A stretch of DNA of 64,000 nt, from the NCBI RefSeq assembly GCF_004011695.2, contig NC_082420.1, positions 620,001 to 684,000 on the forward strand, read 5' to 3'. The notes beneath the pieces are model-generated. The model made no database searches, was not told the DNA's origin, and saw only the letters and a list, made by a program, of their open reading frames with translations. Each line of letters begins with the position of its first letter. Positions within the stretch are counted from its first letter, which is position 1. Below, one piece after another: positions 44,074-55,583 of the stretch. Source of the stretch: Ascochyta rabiei. Lineage: Eukaryota > Ascomycota > Dothideomycetes > Pleosporales > Didymellaceae. The position numbers and the translations under genes were made by a program.

Positions 44074-46350
44074 CTACTTGCCCGCCCGATTCGCCTTCCT
44101 CTTCTGCCTCTTCTGGGCAATGATGCGCGTCCGCTGCGCCAACTTCTCCTTATCCATGCCCTCCTCTGCTGCAGCAGGCCGCTTGCTCCCTTCCGCACCT
44201 GACCCTGGTGCCTTCTTGCCGCTATCCCTGCCCTTGGCCTTCTTCGCGTCCCGACCTCCACCCGAGCTCGAGTCGCGCTTCCGCTTCTGTCCCTTCCCGC
44301 CACTACCCTTGGCGCTGTCCACATCCTCCTCCTCGGAATCAGCCTCGCCCTTCGCCGGTTTTGGCTCACGAGACTTTTCCTCTGCAGCCGAGCGACGCGA
44401 GACCACATTTGCGTTCTCGATAGCAAATTCGACGATAAGTCGTTTCCGCTTGTCTTCCAGTGCCTCTTTTTGTGCCTTCTTACTCTTCGGCATCTCGCCC
44501 TTGACTTTGTAATCCACGGCGTGTCCGTTCAGCCATCTCAGTCCCATGAGCGCATTGCGGTGCGTGTAGTATTCGATGAATCCGTAACCCCTACTCCTTC
44601 CTGCACCCGTGTCTTCCCCTACTTTGCTACCCTTTTCGGTCTCGAAGACAACCTTGGCTTGTCGAACGATACCCTTTCCGCGCTTCTTGCGGATCTTCTC
44701 AGCGATAACCATTTCCTCGCCACCGCGCGCGATTTCTGCTTTGGAGAGCTTTTGGCGCTTGCCAGTTTTGGTATCTTCGGCGAAACCAACGACGGCTTTT
44801 CGGGCGAGTTGCTTGAGGTCTTTAGAGGTTATGCTACGCGGAATGTTGCGGACGGAGAGACGGGTGAGTGAAAGGTGGAGGGAGGGGTTTTCTTGAATCT
44901 GCTTGCGGCGGAGCGTTGCGCTGTCTTCACGCATTTTGACTTCGGAAGGCGAGAGCTGCGAGTAGAGCGGCGAGTTTGAGGCAATGGTGCCTTCGTTGAG
45001 CAGATACAGACGGCGCTTGTCCTTGTCGCGGCTGAATCGGTTGGCAGCACCTTCAGCGGTCAGACGAGTTGCTTCATTCTTGTCGACAGCGCGGCTGAGG
45101 GAGAGAATGCGTCCATCCATGGTGTATTTGCCTGTCGGATCGGCATCGGCGTCTTCGAGGACGGAGTGCGTAGTTGTGATTGTTGCGCCGTCTTTGCGTT
45201 CGACGTTCTTGGTGTGCAAAGTGACCTTTGGTACGCCCTTGAGGCATTCGATCATCTCCTCCTCGTTGAAGAAGGCTACGAAACCTGTGCCCTTGGGTCG
45301 TTCTGTATCGCGGTCAATCACAACGCGTGCGTAGCGAATGGCGCCGAACCGTTGGAAGTGCTCCTTGAGACTATCGTCATCGACGGTGAAGGGAAGGTTG
45401 CGGATGAATATAACGTGATTCGGTCGCTGGGGCTTCGGCTCCTCGAGCTCAGCCCCACCGTCTTCGTCATCTGAAATGTCTTCGTCATCGTAGTCGGTGT
45501 TGCTGTCGTCTTCGTCGTCTTCGCTGTCGTCTTCCTCAGAACCGTTCTCGGAAGGTCCGTCGGTCGACCTGGCGTCTGAAGCATCGTCCATGTCTACGTC
45601 TGCCTTCTCCTCAGCCTCGTCGCCCTCCTGCTCGGTCTTCTGCAGCGTCTGCCATGCATCCTTGTCTACGGCCCAATCCACTGCAATAGGCCTTCCGTCA
45701 ATCTCCCTGCCGTTCAGCTCCGCCAATGTCTTCTCTGCGTTCTTCTTGCCTCGCATAGCAACAAAGGCAAAACCTCGCAACTCTCCATTAGGCTTCTTGG
45801 GCAGGTTGATGAAGTGGGTTTTGCCAAAGCTGCGGAAATGCTTTTCGAGGTCTGCGGGGTTCTTGATGCTCCACGGCAAGTTGCGCACAATCAGCTTGGG
45901 CGTCTGGTTCTCCTTCTTCTGTGCCTCACGCTCTGCTTTTATTCTTTGACCCTTGCTCTCGCCTTCTCCCTCACGCTGCCTGGCCTCGGCGCTCTCGATG
46001 CGAATCTTCTTGCCCTGCAACTTTGCGCCGTCGAGCTCTTCTTGCGCGCGCTGTGCGTCTTCAACATCCGCAAATGTGACGAAACCGTAACCCTTCGATT
46101 CCTTGGTGTCTTTGTCGAGAACAACGAGCGCGTTCTTGATTGGGTACGAGTCAGAGAAGAATTCAGTAAGTGCCTCAGTCGTGACGTCCTTGGCCAGACC
46201 ACGAACGAAGAGTTGTCTGCGAGCGTTTGATTTGCGATCGTTTGTTGGCGCACTGGCGGCTTGCTCGGCGTCGATGGCGGTAGGAACGGCATCGGCGCCT
46301 CCCTCAGAGAGACGCTGTTTCTTTCTACGAGGTGCCATGTTGTGGAACAA
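44074..46350 (-). CDS. NOP4: Nucleolar RNA-binding protein with four RRMs (Nop4/RBM28)
   Basis: Single-exon ORF of 758 aa (a start at the internal MAPRRKKQR, four codons in, is equally likely). Nop4 is a nucleolar factor for 27S pre-rRNA processing in 60S ribosome assembly. RRM1 (about 45-125): QLFVRGL and KGYGFVTF. RRM2 (about 152-232): KLIVRNLPW and RGFAFVAM. An acidic stretch (about 250-305) precedes RRM3 (about 312-430): VIFIRNLPF and KGTGFVAF, with an insertion. RRM4 (about 505-645): LSVRNIPRS and RGYGFIEY. The C-terminus is Lys/Arg-rich (KKAKGRDSGKKAPG, KRQKRKANRAGK), consistent with nucleolar localisation. Long antisense frames over this gene are shadows caused by its GC-rich, acidic codons. 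Confidence 0.94.
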   Translation of the reverse strand: MFHNMAPRRKKQRLSEGGADAVPTAIDAEQAASAPTNDRKSNARRQLFVRGLAKDVTTEALTEFFSDSYPIKNALVVLDKDTKESKGYGFVTFADVEDAQRAQEELDGAKLQGKKIRIESAEARQREGEGESKGQRIKAEREAQKKENQTPKLIVRNLPWSIKNPADLEKHFRSFGKTHFINLPKKPNGELRGFAFVAMRGKKNAEKTLAELNGREIDGRPIAVDWAVDKDAWQTLQKTEQEGDEAEEKADVDMDDASDARSTDGPSENGSEEDDSEDDEDDSNTDYDDEDISDDEDGGAELEEPKPQRPNHVIFIRNLPFTVDDDSLKEHFQRFGAIRYARVVIDRDTERPKGTGFVAFFNEEEMIECLKGVPKVTLHTKNVERKDGATITTTHSVLEDADADPTGKYTMDGRILSLSRAVDKNEATRLTAEGAANRFSRDKDKRRLYLLNEGTIASNSPLYSQLSPSEVKMREDSATLRRKQIQENPSLHLSLTRLSVRNIPRSITSKDLKQLARKAVVGFAEDTKTGKRQKLSKAEIARGGEEMVIAEKIRKKRGKGIVRQAKVVFETEKGSKVGEDTGAGRSRGYGFIEYYTHRNALMGLRWLNGHAVDYKVKGEMPKSKKAQKEALEDKRKRLIVEFAIENANVVSRRSAAEEKSREPKPAKGEADSEEEDVDSAKGSGGKGQKRKRDSSSGGGRDAKKAKGRDSGKKAPGSGAEGSKRPAAAEEGMDKEKLAQRTRIIAQKRQKRKANRAGK

Positions 46351-47288
46351 AGGTATAAGCTGGTATGCTTCGATATGTTGCTCTTCTCACCACCAGAAAC
46401 TTTTTCCTGAGACGCGGCGCCATTCTCTGCCGCTCCGGCGCTAGTTGCGCAAAAAGAGGGGCTTTCCCGCCATTGGCTCGTTCCCTTCACGACTCCACCA
46501 CCTGTGCATCCTTTGCACACGGGATGACGGCAGTCTTGCATGTCGCGCATCTTCACGTGGGCCCAGCTTGCAGCCTCGTGCATTTTGAGAAGCGCGTCAA
46601 CCATAGAATCCCTTTGTTCGACCCAGCACGTGCGGCTGGCATGCAGTTGTGGGTTGCTCAACGTCTGTCTGACCGCTAGCCGCGGCTCAACGCCGTGTTA
46701 GTGCTTGGAGAACTGCTTCCTTCAAACAGGATTGGCGGGTGATGCCTTATCGCGGGGTGCTCTGCTGTGTTGAGAGTAGCCCTTACCGCAGCAGATACGA
46801 GTGAACAGGTATAAGAGGTAGGCCTTGGGCTTTGCGGATAGTTGTCACTGCAGCTGGTGTTGTTCGCTCCTCTCTATCTACGTTATTCATAACATTCTTA
46901 ACGAAGACCTCCTCATATTCTCATCCTAATTGTTGGCTGCTCGGATTTGCCGTCTCCCTTACGACGGTAGTAGCCCTTATCTTCACTCTGCTCGGTCGTA
47001 CTGGCCGGAAGGTCTCTCTTACGGTTACGATTGTTCAGGACTCGCCGTTACACATCTCGTTGATTGATCGCCCTCACACTTGGTGTTACATAAACGCAGA
47101 TCTCTCTGACAGCGGGGGCTTTCACCCGAATCAGCAGGGTTCTTACTGAGTCTTGCTAAGCTCCTGCCGAAAGCGACTTAGTAGCGCCATCGACGTTCGG
47201 GTACCGCATATCGTGGAACAGATCTCCAGTGATCCCAAACCCAGCAGAAAGCAACGTTTTACTTGACATTGGGAAGCAAAGCTTCAAC
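46351..47288. other. Intergenic, divergent promoters
   Basis: About 940 bp between the NOP4 and MFS start codons, which point away from each other. It should hold both promoters. The open frame at 46832-47149 has no ATG-led domain and is not called. Confidence 0.6.
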
Positions 47289-49065
47289 ATGTCGCGACAG
47301 ATGACCGAGACGGAGCCCCTCCTACCTCCTGACGTTTCCACATCCTCCTCGTCTCGCACCGCCGACAATCCATCATTCCCGCCCTCAATGGCTGCTATCT
47401 TAGACAAGATCGAAAAGGAAGTCAACGAACTTGATAATGAGAGCATTACCGAACGTTCACAAGTATTAGATGAAGGACTTAGTGACGATGCCACGCTTTA
47501 CGACAAGAAATGTTTACTTGTGGACAGGCAAATAGACGCGTTTGGCATGGGTCGTTTTCAATGGATGATATGGTCGCTCTGCGGCCTCGGATATCTCATT
47601 GACTTGATGTGGGCGCAGGCTTTCGGTCTGGTCTTGTCCCCTCTTCAACAGGAGCTGGGTTTTGGCAACAATGAGACGGGCAAGCTCTCTACTGCCTTCT
47701 CGATAGGACTTACAGCTGGAGCGTTCGTCTGGGGTATCCTCGTCGATGTTATTGGCAGACGGTGGGCCTTCAATCTTACGGTTCTCATCGCCTGTACATT
47801 CGGACTGTGTCTAGGTACGCCAGATGATTACAACACCATCCTGGTTCTCACCGCTCTAACCGGCTTCGGTGTTGGCGGTAACATTCCTATTGACACCACT
47901 ATTACCCTCGAATTTACTCCTGAAAGCAAGCGATATCTCCTCCCGCTTCTCTCCATTTTCCAGCCTCTGGGGGTGGTTATTTGCAGTATTATGGCCTACG
48001 GTTTTATACCTGTCCACAGCTGTTCGCCGAACTTCTCGGAAGCAGGACCGTTGCCTTCTTGCAAGAGCGTTGATATTGACGTGCCATGCTGCAAAAAAGG
48101 TGACAATGTGGGCTGGAGGTATCTGCTGTACGTAGGCCAGCTTCCCATGTGTGATACAGATGCTGATTCGTCATAGATACACACTAGGAGCACTCACTCT
48201 GCTGGTCTTCGTTCTACGATCCGTCGTATTTCGCTTCCAAGAGTCCCCGAAGTTCTTACTGTATCGCGGTAGAGATGCCCAGGCAGTTGAGGTACTGGAG
48301 AATATCGCACTGTACAACAAGACAACTTGCAGTCTGACACTCGAGCAACTTCAAGCCGTAGAACGAGAGCACAACTCTACAACCATCGGCGGCAACTCGA
48401 AGGAAAAGAACGACACCTGGAGAGGAAGGATCAAGCTTGAGCTCGCACGATTCCAAATCCTCTTTTCGTCACCCCAGATGATCCGCCTTACTATCCTCGT
48501 CTGGTTGACCTACATCTGCGACTTTACCGGCTTCACAGTCGCAGGCTCCTACCTCCCACGCATCATAGCGCTCAAGAACGGCGCCCTCAATCTCTCCCTC
48601 GACTACACGTACCGCTCCTACATACTCATCTACCTTCCTGGTACCATTGGCGTCCTCCTCGGCTCTATGCTCTACCGCACACCTAATGTTGGCCGCAAAT
48701 ACACCATGGTCGTTTCTTCCCTTCTGATGTCCGTCAGCATCTTTGTGTTCAGCGCCGTCAACAGTCCCGCGTCAAATATCGGCCTGAACGCCATGGAGTA
48801 TTTCTTCCAGTCCATGTTCAACGCCGTGCTGTACGGGTGGACGCCCGAAGCTTTTCCGGCGCAAATCAGAGGCACAGCGTGCGGCATCGCGAGTTTCTGG
48901 GGACGATTGTTCGGTATCGTGAGTCCTCTTATTGCGCAGCACTTGTACGCGAGAAGCAGGGATGACAAGGGGGATGTGAACAGCGTGTTGTACCTTGCGG
49001 GTGGAGTGACGCTTGGATGCGTGGTCACGACTGCATTGTTGCCAGGGAAGATACTGAAGAAGTAG
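47289..49065 (+). CDS. MFS transporter, SV2/SVOP-like metabolite carrier
   Basis: 575 aa with 12 predicted helices. Exons 47289-48127 and 48177-49065, intron 48128-48176. I took the ATG at 47289; in-frame ATGs at 47229 and 47301 are alternatives. The N-terminus has TETEPLLPPD, a dileucine-type signal seen in organelle or endosomal transporters, before a 75-residue hydrophilic region. Helix 1 begins MGRFQWMIWSLCGLGYLIDLMWAQ; the helix 2-3 loop has DVIGRRWAFN (motif A), and FGVGGNIPIDTTITLEFTP is the helix 4-5 signature of SV2-like carriers. A Cys-rich loop of about 40 residues (HSCSPNFSEAGPLPSC...VPCCKK) lies between helices 6 and 7 boundaries. The C-terminal half has YGWTPEAFPAQIRGTACG. The substrate is unknown. 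Confidence 0.88.
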
Positions 49066-49892
49066 ATGAGGTCGGTTTAGGCAATAGAACAGTAAGGCTG
49101 AGGCGTGTTTCTTAATATTGAGATTTGTACATGATGAAACGAGCAATATCTATCAGTATCCACCATTTCCTATTACGACCATCTCGAACAGATACGTTCT
49201 TGCTTCTCGGCTGTCTGAAGGCAGCTACGTCGCACTGTCTTATTAAGCAGATAGCACCCTCGAGGACGATCATAGGATTCTATTGAACGCTGGAAATATT
49301 GTTACTACCGATCATTTCTGCATTGTAGACATGATTTTTTTTATCTATCATAGCTAGGCTCACCGAGGCAATGTCTAGATAATCTGGTAGCCATCTCATT
49401 CTATTTCAGTGGCGTACCACGATATCAATCTTCCTCGCTCGCGTCCTGTTACCTATACTTTTTTTCGCAAAGATCCTCGATTATTGGCTCTCTTACATGA
49501 CCTGGGTATTGCGGTCAATGAGTTGAAATAGGTCTCGGGAGTAAGCTCGTCGTCACTAGTGGGACGCTAGTAACGAGTGTATTTGAGTGTTTGGTGGTTA
49601 TAGCAATGAAGAAACGTCGGGGTTTCTACTACAGAATTCTGTATTGGCACGAAGCAGAGATGTGCCTCTTGCGCTTCGAATTTTCTTGCGAAGAAAAAGT
49701 TGGTATGTCATGATAGTACCATCCTGGTGAAGAGCAGAGCAGAGTATTCTGTGTTTGTCTTGATACTTTGTAGTCCCCAACAGTATAAGACCGTAGACTG
49801 CTGTGGGCTTGTAAATTCGCTACCAAACGTACAGATATATAGGTGTTCTGAAATTCATTTTTGATTCGATGGGTTGGATTCTAAAATTCAGT
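49066..49892. other. Intergenic between convergent genes
   Basis: About 830 bp, AT-rich in parts, between two facing 3' ends. No feature seen. Confidence 0.6.
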
Positions 49893-52549
49893 TCAGTCCC
49901 GTCCAGATCTGAGGAGTTCAAACGCATTGATGATGCCGTTGACTTCGTCGTTGAGCTTCGACCGTTGAGCCAGATACGCGCCTTCGTTCATCTTGCGTGC
50001 CTTGATGTCTCTCCTGTTACCCGAATATACTGCATGTCGTATGCTCTTACAGATGCCTTCACCGGGGTACGCGACGATGCCGACAGCAGCGGAAGCCGTT
50101 TTCGAAGTGAATCCCAGTACGCCTTTGCCGAGACCTTTCGCAAATCCTAGTGCACCGTCCTTTTTGGCGTCCTCGTACGGCCGTACGAAAAGATCAGAGA
50201 AGCCGTCGTACATGCCAAATGCAAAGTTCTTACCGGCTTTGCCGAAACCAGTCTGGATATTTGTCACTTCGCCGTGGTCCTTGATTTCTTCTCCATATAG
50301 CTTTGGAACAGCTCGGAAACCTTCAGCTGCTGCAAGGGGTAGGTCGACAATAGAGCCCTTGAAAAGAGCGATGTTGAATTTTCCGAAACTCTTCACTCCT
50401 GCGGTAGCCATTCTGCCAGCAGTTGTGGCGTTGTGGGCTGAATCGCTCGTTCCTTCGGTCTTCGACCGATTCAGCTCTTTGTAAGGATCGTAAAGCATAC
50501 CGATCGTTGCTCTGCCCATGTTAGTAACGATCGACATGCCTGCAGAGCCAGTACTTGTGATCGGATCCCAGCGATGATCAGTGATATGCACTGTCTGGGT
50601 CTGGTAACTAGTAACGTTAACAGAGATTCGAAGATTAGCTGACTTGGATAACTTACTTGCTGAGGTCTTTAGGAGAAATGACTCCATTGTCGAGAAGGAT
50701 CTGTGCTGCGAGTTTCGATAATCGGATTGGAGCCTTCTTGTATACCCACACAGCTGGCAGATCATGCAGAACATTACAGGCTATCGCCTCGAATGGCAGA
50801 TTGGCATGGAACGACTGCACGGCTGCTTTGAGACCTTGCTCTTCAGCCATTTGGGAGGAGATGTTCTGAGCTGCAGACTTCATCTCGGGTGCAAGACAGA
50901 GATGGATTGCATCGACCAGGTTCTGGCTGGATAGCAATTTGTGTGATATTGGCCTTGGTCCAGCACCAGCTTCGGCAATCATGTTTCCCCAGAATGGCTG
51001 ATCACCAAAGAACGGCACTACCAAGGTAGGACACGCGTTTTTTAGTCCACAAGCAGCTGTGCCTGCACCGCCATGATGAACCACAGCTGTGACGTGCTGG
51101 AACAGCCATTCATGATCACAGTCACCGATAAACAGAACGTCGCCAGTCTCTTCAGGGAGTCCTTCTCCTAGGTTACTCCAACCTTTGGACACGACAGCTC
51201 GAACACCGCACAGTTGCACAGCTTCCAAAATCAACGAAGTCATCTTGGTAGTGTCTTCAAGGACGATACTGCCGAAGCCAATGTAGATGGGTGGCGGACC
51301 GGCTTGGAGAAACTTGAAGATTGCTGCTGGAGGCTCGTAAGGCGGTGGATCGCGAAAGAAGAAGCCGCACACATCAATGTACGAAGGCCAATCCGCGGGT
51401 TTGGGAACGAGTGCTGGTGACCAGCAGTATGTGAAAGGTATCTCTAGCACCTCTGCAAGCGCAGGCCCGACTGTTGTAGGCACGGGTTCCAGATCTAGAG
51501 TGGCTCGGAACTTATTAATTACGGCACCCAGACCTTGCCAGGTAAGGAATTCCACAATGCCGTATGATGCGTAATTGACGAGCGCAGGGTCGATCTCTCC
51601 AATTTTAAAATTCGCTAGGGGATGCGGGAATGCCCTGGTGCTACTCCACGGCATGGTGAACATTAGGTGGAGCGGAACCCCTAGCGCTTGTGCGCAGTGA
51701 ACGTGCGCGAAGCTAGGTGGGTTGGCGATGATTGCATCGGCGACGAATGGTTCTTTCGAATCAAGATCTGCATCTACACATGATTTCCAGCAACCATCAA
51801 GGATTTCCGATATCATGATTTGTTTACGCTTGATGTCGCCTTCTCGCAAACTCTTCATCGAGGGTATCAGTCCAGGGTTCTTAACCATGTAGGCCATGAG
51901 CTCTTTTGGATCGCCTCCTATCGGAAAGAACTCCAGGTTTGACTTCTTGACGAGATCCTCGAACGTGTTGTGGGTCGCTATTCGAACACGATGACCGTAC
52001 TTTTGTAGTTCTTGACCCAAGGCAACGAAAGGTTGTACATCACCACGACTGCCCACTATCTGAATGACGACATTCATCCTTATACTCCAGCCTCGGTATG
52101 TTGTTAACCGGCGGCTGGGCTCAAATGACTCTTTGTTCTTCTCAGGGACAAGCTTGACGAGCGTTTTGGTGAGTCGCGACTTCAGATCAATGTCGATACG
52201 ACCGTCATCTAGGATATTTAGATCAGTTGATAATTTCCCTAATAATGATAACATACATACTAGTAACTCCAGTATCGCCGGACGGAGGTATTGAGCCTTC
52301 TGCAGCATCAAGCTCGAGGAGTGAACTTGATGCACTAGCATCCCCGGCGTTGACATATGGATTTGAGGAAATAATCGGAGATGACATCTCGTAAGCGTAC
52401 TTTTGGTGCGAGTTTGCTCTGCTTGGTATAGTCCTGAAAGTTGCTGGCGATTCGAGTCTGTATGGAGGAGGAGCTGCACTCGACTGCATTCCGTCGTCGT
52501 ACTCCCCCCATACTGGAATTGGCGCCTGTGTACTGTCTGGTCGTCCCAT
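49893..52549 (-). CDS. Sterol glucosyltransferase-like UDP-glycosyltransferase with glycine-rich C-terminal domain
   Basis: 851 aa. Exons 52549-52261, 52208-50657, 50607-49893; introns 52 and 49 bp. Residues 1-95 are disordered and contain APPPYRLES (a PPxY motif). The GT28-type N-terminal domain starts NVVIQIVGSRGDVQPFVALG, as in Atg26/Ugt51, with GHRVRIATH; the C-terminal nucleotide-binding domain has PPPIYIGFGSIV, LFIGDCDHEWLF and HHGGAGTAACGLKNACPTLV (UDP-sugar signature) plus FFGDQPFWGNMI. These transfer glucose to sterols or similar lipids. Unlike Atg26 it lacks PH and GRAM domains. After the transferase come about 240 residues of unknown domain with glycine-spaced repeats (GKNFAFGMYDGFSDLFVRPY, GFAKGLGKGVLGFTSKTAS, GIVAYPGEGICKSI), which resemble the C-terminal repeats of VPS13-type lipid-transfer proteins; that comparison is by eye only. 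Confidence 0.88.
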
Positions 52550-54535
52550 TTTCTCTGGTCTTGATTATGCGATTTACTCTTCTTTTACGGCTGCTGCTGC
52601 CTTATATAAAGGCGTTTACGAAACCGCCAGACAACATCCCGAATACGCGTATAGCGCACGGGCCATTGTGACGAACCCTAGTGGACCGACACGCTGGTGC
52701 AGAGTTTAACAAAGCATACAGCGATGACGGCAATCGTGGCTAAGCCTCAAGATACGACTTACACGTTCTGTGATCCCGGAAACCTGTGCCCAAGCCGCTT
52801 CTCAATCTTCATAAATCTCCCAGTATTCACAACACTAAGGAAGCATTGCTGTAGGGTGATGATGCTAATGTATACAAACGTAATGATCCAATCTTGTTCA
52901 GCGACTCACTGCTAATTCGCTGTTCAGTCGTACATGCGATTACCACTGCCGCACCTCCGATCTGCTAGAAGTGAGTGCGGGTCAAGCTGCGCCGATAAAT
53001 CATGCATGAACTTGATCGAGACCATGGGTCTAGTCTAGCAAGCGTGGATCCTCATAGACTCTTCAAGCTTGCGGGTCATCTATGATACTGCGTCTGGCAG
53101 GTATCACCGCACCTCGTCTGCGATCTGGCGTCTACTAGAGTCGAAGCAGAGGGTACATATTGTGGTATTACCTGTAGGTACACCAAGAGCTTGACATCTT
53201 TTGAAACAGTTGAACGCGAAAATCGCAATTGTGTCGTGTGTCCAACGGGTTCAATGTCCCGCCCTGGCTTATGCCTGTTGGCTGTAGAACGGGGAGTAAG
53301 GAGCTGTGAGAGAAGAAGAACGCGAAGCCGAGAGCGAGATCTCTAAACGAGTCGTTGCGTCGTTATCGCCTACCAATTAACATGCCATAGAGTTAGTGCG
53401 ACTGAGCGAAACATAATACATCAAGGGGTTCCGGGGCTTGCAATGCAGGCTCCGGTCTTGGCACGGGGAGCTTGACTCCAGCGGCGGAGCAGACCGCATA
53501 CGGCAGCGTAGTGCTTGGCGCAACGTGTCTGGGAGGTCCTGGGTTCGGGAAGGGTGTAGAGGCGGCAAGGCCCATTCGTCAACGGTATCGCTAAGCTCAG
53601 GGGGATAGTGAGAGGCTGCATCCGTTGCCCAGCCTGCTAACGGTCTCGAGATGGGTCAAACACGGATGGTTGAAGTCGAATAAGCTCATTGAGCTGTAGC
53701 CAAGCTTGTCTGTGAGGTGCTGGGACTTCGGAGTATTGGACAGCGGGATCGCAGGGTTGACAGAAGTCTCCGTAGGATGGCACGTGCACGCTAGCTTCAT
53801 CCTCTCTAGCATCGTTCCAAACACTTCTTTCCACGCTATTTCTTCAACAAGCACGGAGGCGGGATGCTCTGACAAACACAGTGTATACATCAGCGATCAG
53901 AATCTTGCATCATTCACTCTGTACGCGCTCTCACACTCCGCAACAATTTATTCTCTGCGCTAGCAGGATCTTCCCATTGGTGGGACTTCTCCTTCTCCAT
54001 CGCCAAGCTTCGTTTACTTCGTTCCTAAACAGTGGCGCCGAAACATAGATTGCTATTGCCTTTTTACACACATGGGAAACAAGCTAGCTGCATATGCATC
54101 TAGTGTATCTGGGGTACAGCTGTCATGATTCACTTGCATTTGGTCATGTGTACCGTAGTACACCATACGTAGGTGTGCTTGATGATTGTATTAATTCCGC
54201 TACAGAAGTGCTCTCCCTCCTTGCGAATGGTGGATGATATTGCATGCTCAAGACATTCAGGAAGGGGTACAGTATACACGGAGGAATTGTACGATCAGAT
54301 CGCCAAGATGTTGTTTCTGTCTTGCGATATTTAAGGGGTCTTCCCATGGAGATCATGGCAGGACAATAACTCTTGGTACTCTCTTGGTATTCCATCCTAT
54401 CCGCTATATAAGAACTTCCTACGACATCATCCACAACCCATCCAGCAAGTACCAAGAGTTGATCTCTATCCATTCTTTCCATCTTATTTGAGACTTCCAT
54501 TCGTTCATCAACCTCATTCTTCACCAATCATCAAC
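52550..54535. other. Intergenic, 2 kb, ending in the pectate lyase promoter
   Basis: No supportable gene on either strand; open frames are below 130 codons without domains. The last 130 bp include a TATA box and a CT-rich leader before the pectate lyase ATG. No repeat or tRNA recognised. Confidence 0.6.
54405..54412 (+). promoter_or_regulatory. TATA box of the pectate lyase gene
   Basis: TATATAAG 124 bp upstream of the ATG at 54536, followed by a C/T-rich stretch up to the ATG. Clear TATA boxes are uncommon in this window and suit a strongly inducible secreted enzyme. An AGGGG stress-type element occurs upstream in ATTTAAGGGG near 54330. Confidence 0.6.
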
Positions 54536-55583
54536 ATGCGTTTTTTCGAGATTGCTACTGTCCTTGCGGCCGCTGGTGCCGTCCAGGCTGCTCCCATGGA
54601 GAAGAGGGCTGCCGCCGTCGATGAACTTGTCGGTTTTGCCGCCGGCACAACCGGTGGTGGAAGCGGAGCTGGCACGACTGTCAGCGACTGCGCCGGTCTG
54701 ACTGCTGCCGCGAAGAAGGGCGGTGTCATCAAGGTCAAGGGTACCCTCACTGGATGCGGCATCGTCAAGATCGTCAGCAACACCAGTGTCCTTGGAGTTG
54801 GCGCCAACGCAGGTCTTACCGATGGTGGCTTCCAGGTCAGGAAGGCGGATAACGTTATCATCCGTAACCTGAAGTTCTACCGCGCACCCAAGGGAAAGGA
54901 CCTTGTCGATATTGACGCTTCTACTCGTGTCTGGGTTGACCACAACGACTTCTCCTCCGTTGGCATCACTGGTGACAAGGACACCTACGATGGTCTCCTC
55001 GATGCTAAGCACGGCGCCGATTCGCTGACCTTCTCCTGGAACAAGTTCCACGACCACGTAAGTAAACAATCATTCTTGTCCAGTCAACCTATCTAACATC
55101 GCCCAGTGGAAGGGCTCCCTCGTCGGCCACTCCGACAACAACGCCGGCGAAGACAGCGGCAAGCTGCGCGTCACCTACCACCACAACGACTTCCAGAAGG
55201 TCAACTCCCGCCTCCCCTCGGTCCGTTTCGGAACCGCCCACGTCTACAGCTCGTGCTACAACGGCGGTATCTCCGGCGTCAACAGCCGCATGGGAGCTCA
55301 GGTCCTCGTTGAGAACACCTCCTTCACCGGTGTCGAGCGGGCTATTGTCACCAACCTCGACTCGGACGAGGAGGGCTCCGCCAACGAGCGCAACAACCTC
55401 TTCACCTCCTCGACTACCGAGATCACCAAGAAGGTAAGCTTCTGACTACTCTCCTCATGCGAACACAGTCTAACACAGAGACAGAACACCTGGACTCCTA
55501 GCTACAAGTACACCGCCGACGCCGCTGCCTCTGCTTGCAGCATCGTTGCCAAGTCTGCTGGTGTTGGTGTCGTCACCTTCTAA
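54536..55583 (+). CDS. Secreted pectate lyase, polysaccharide lyase family 1
   Basis: Extracellular enzyme cleaving polygalacturonate by beta-elimination; 315 aa. Exons 54536-55057, 55107-55433, 55485-55583. The ATG at 54536 gives a signal peptide MRFFEIATVLAAAGAVQA followed by APMEKR, a likely Kex2-type processing site. The PL1 parallel beta-helix is complete: GGVIKVKGTLTG, KIVSNTSVLGVGANAGL, NVIIRNLKFYRAP, STRVWVDHNDFSS, DGLLDAKHGADSLTFSWNKF, then HWKGSLVGHSDNN, RVTYHHNDFQKVNSRLPSVRF and HVYSSCYNG. The aspartates of the DGLLD region fit Ca2+ ligands, and the arginine in RLPSVRFG fits the catalytic arginine region. It points to a plant-associated or plant-degrading lifestyle. No other cell-wall enzyme is adjacent. 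Confidence 0.95.

Noticed and set aside
43913..44512. 199-codon plus-strand frame overlapping the NOP4 3' end
   Set aside because: Shadow of the Lys/Ser-rich NOP4 C-terminus on the opposite strand.
46832..47149. 105-codon plus-strand frame between NOP4 and the MFS gene
   Set aside because: No domain and it lies in the divergent promoter region; hydrophobic stretches are by chance.
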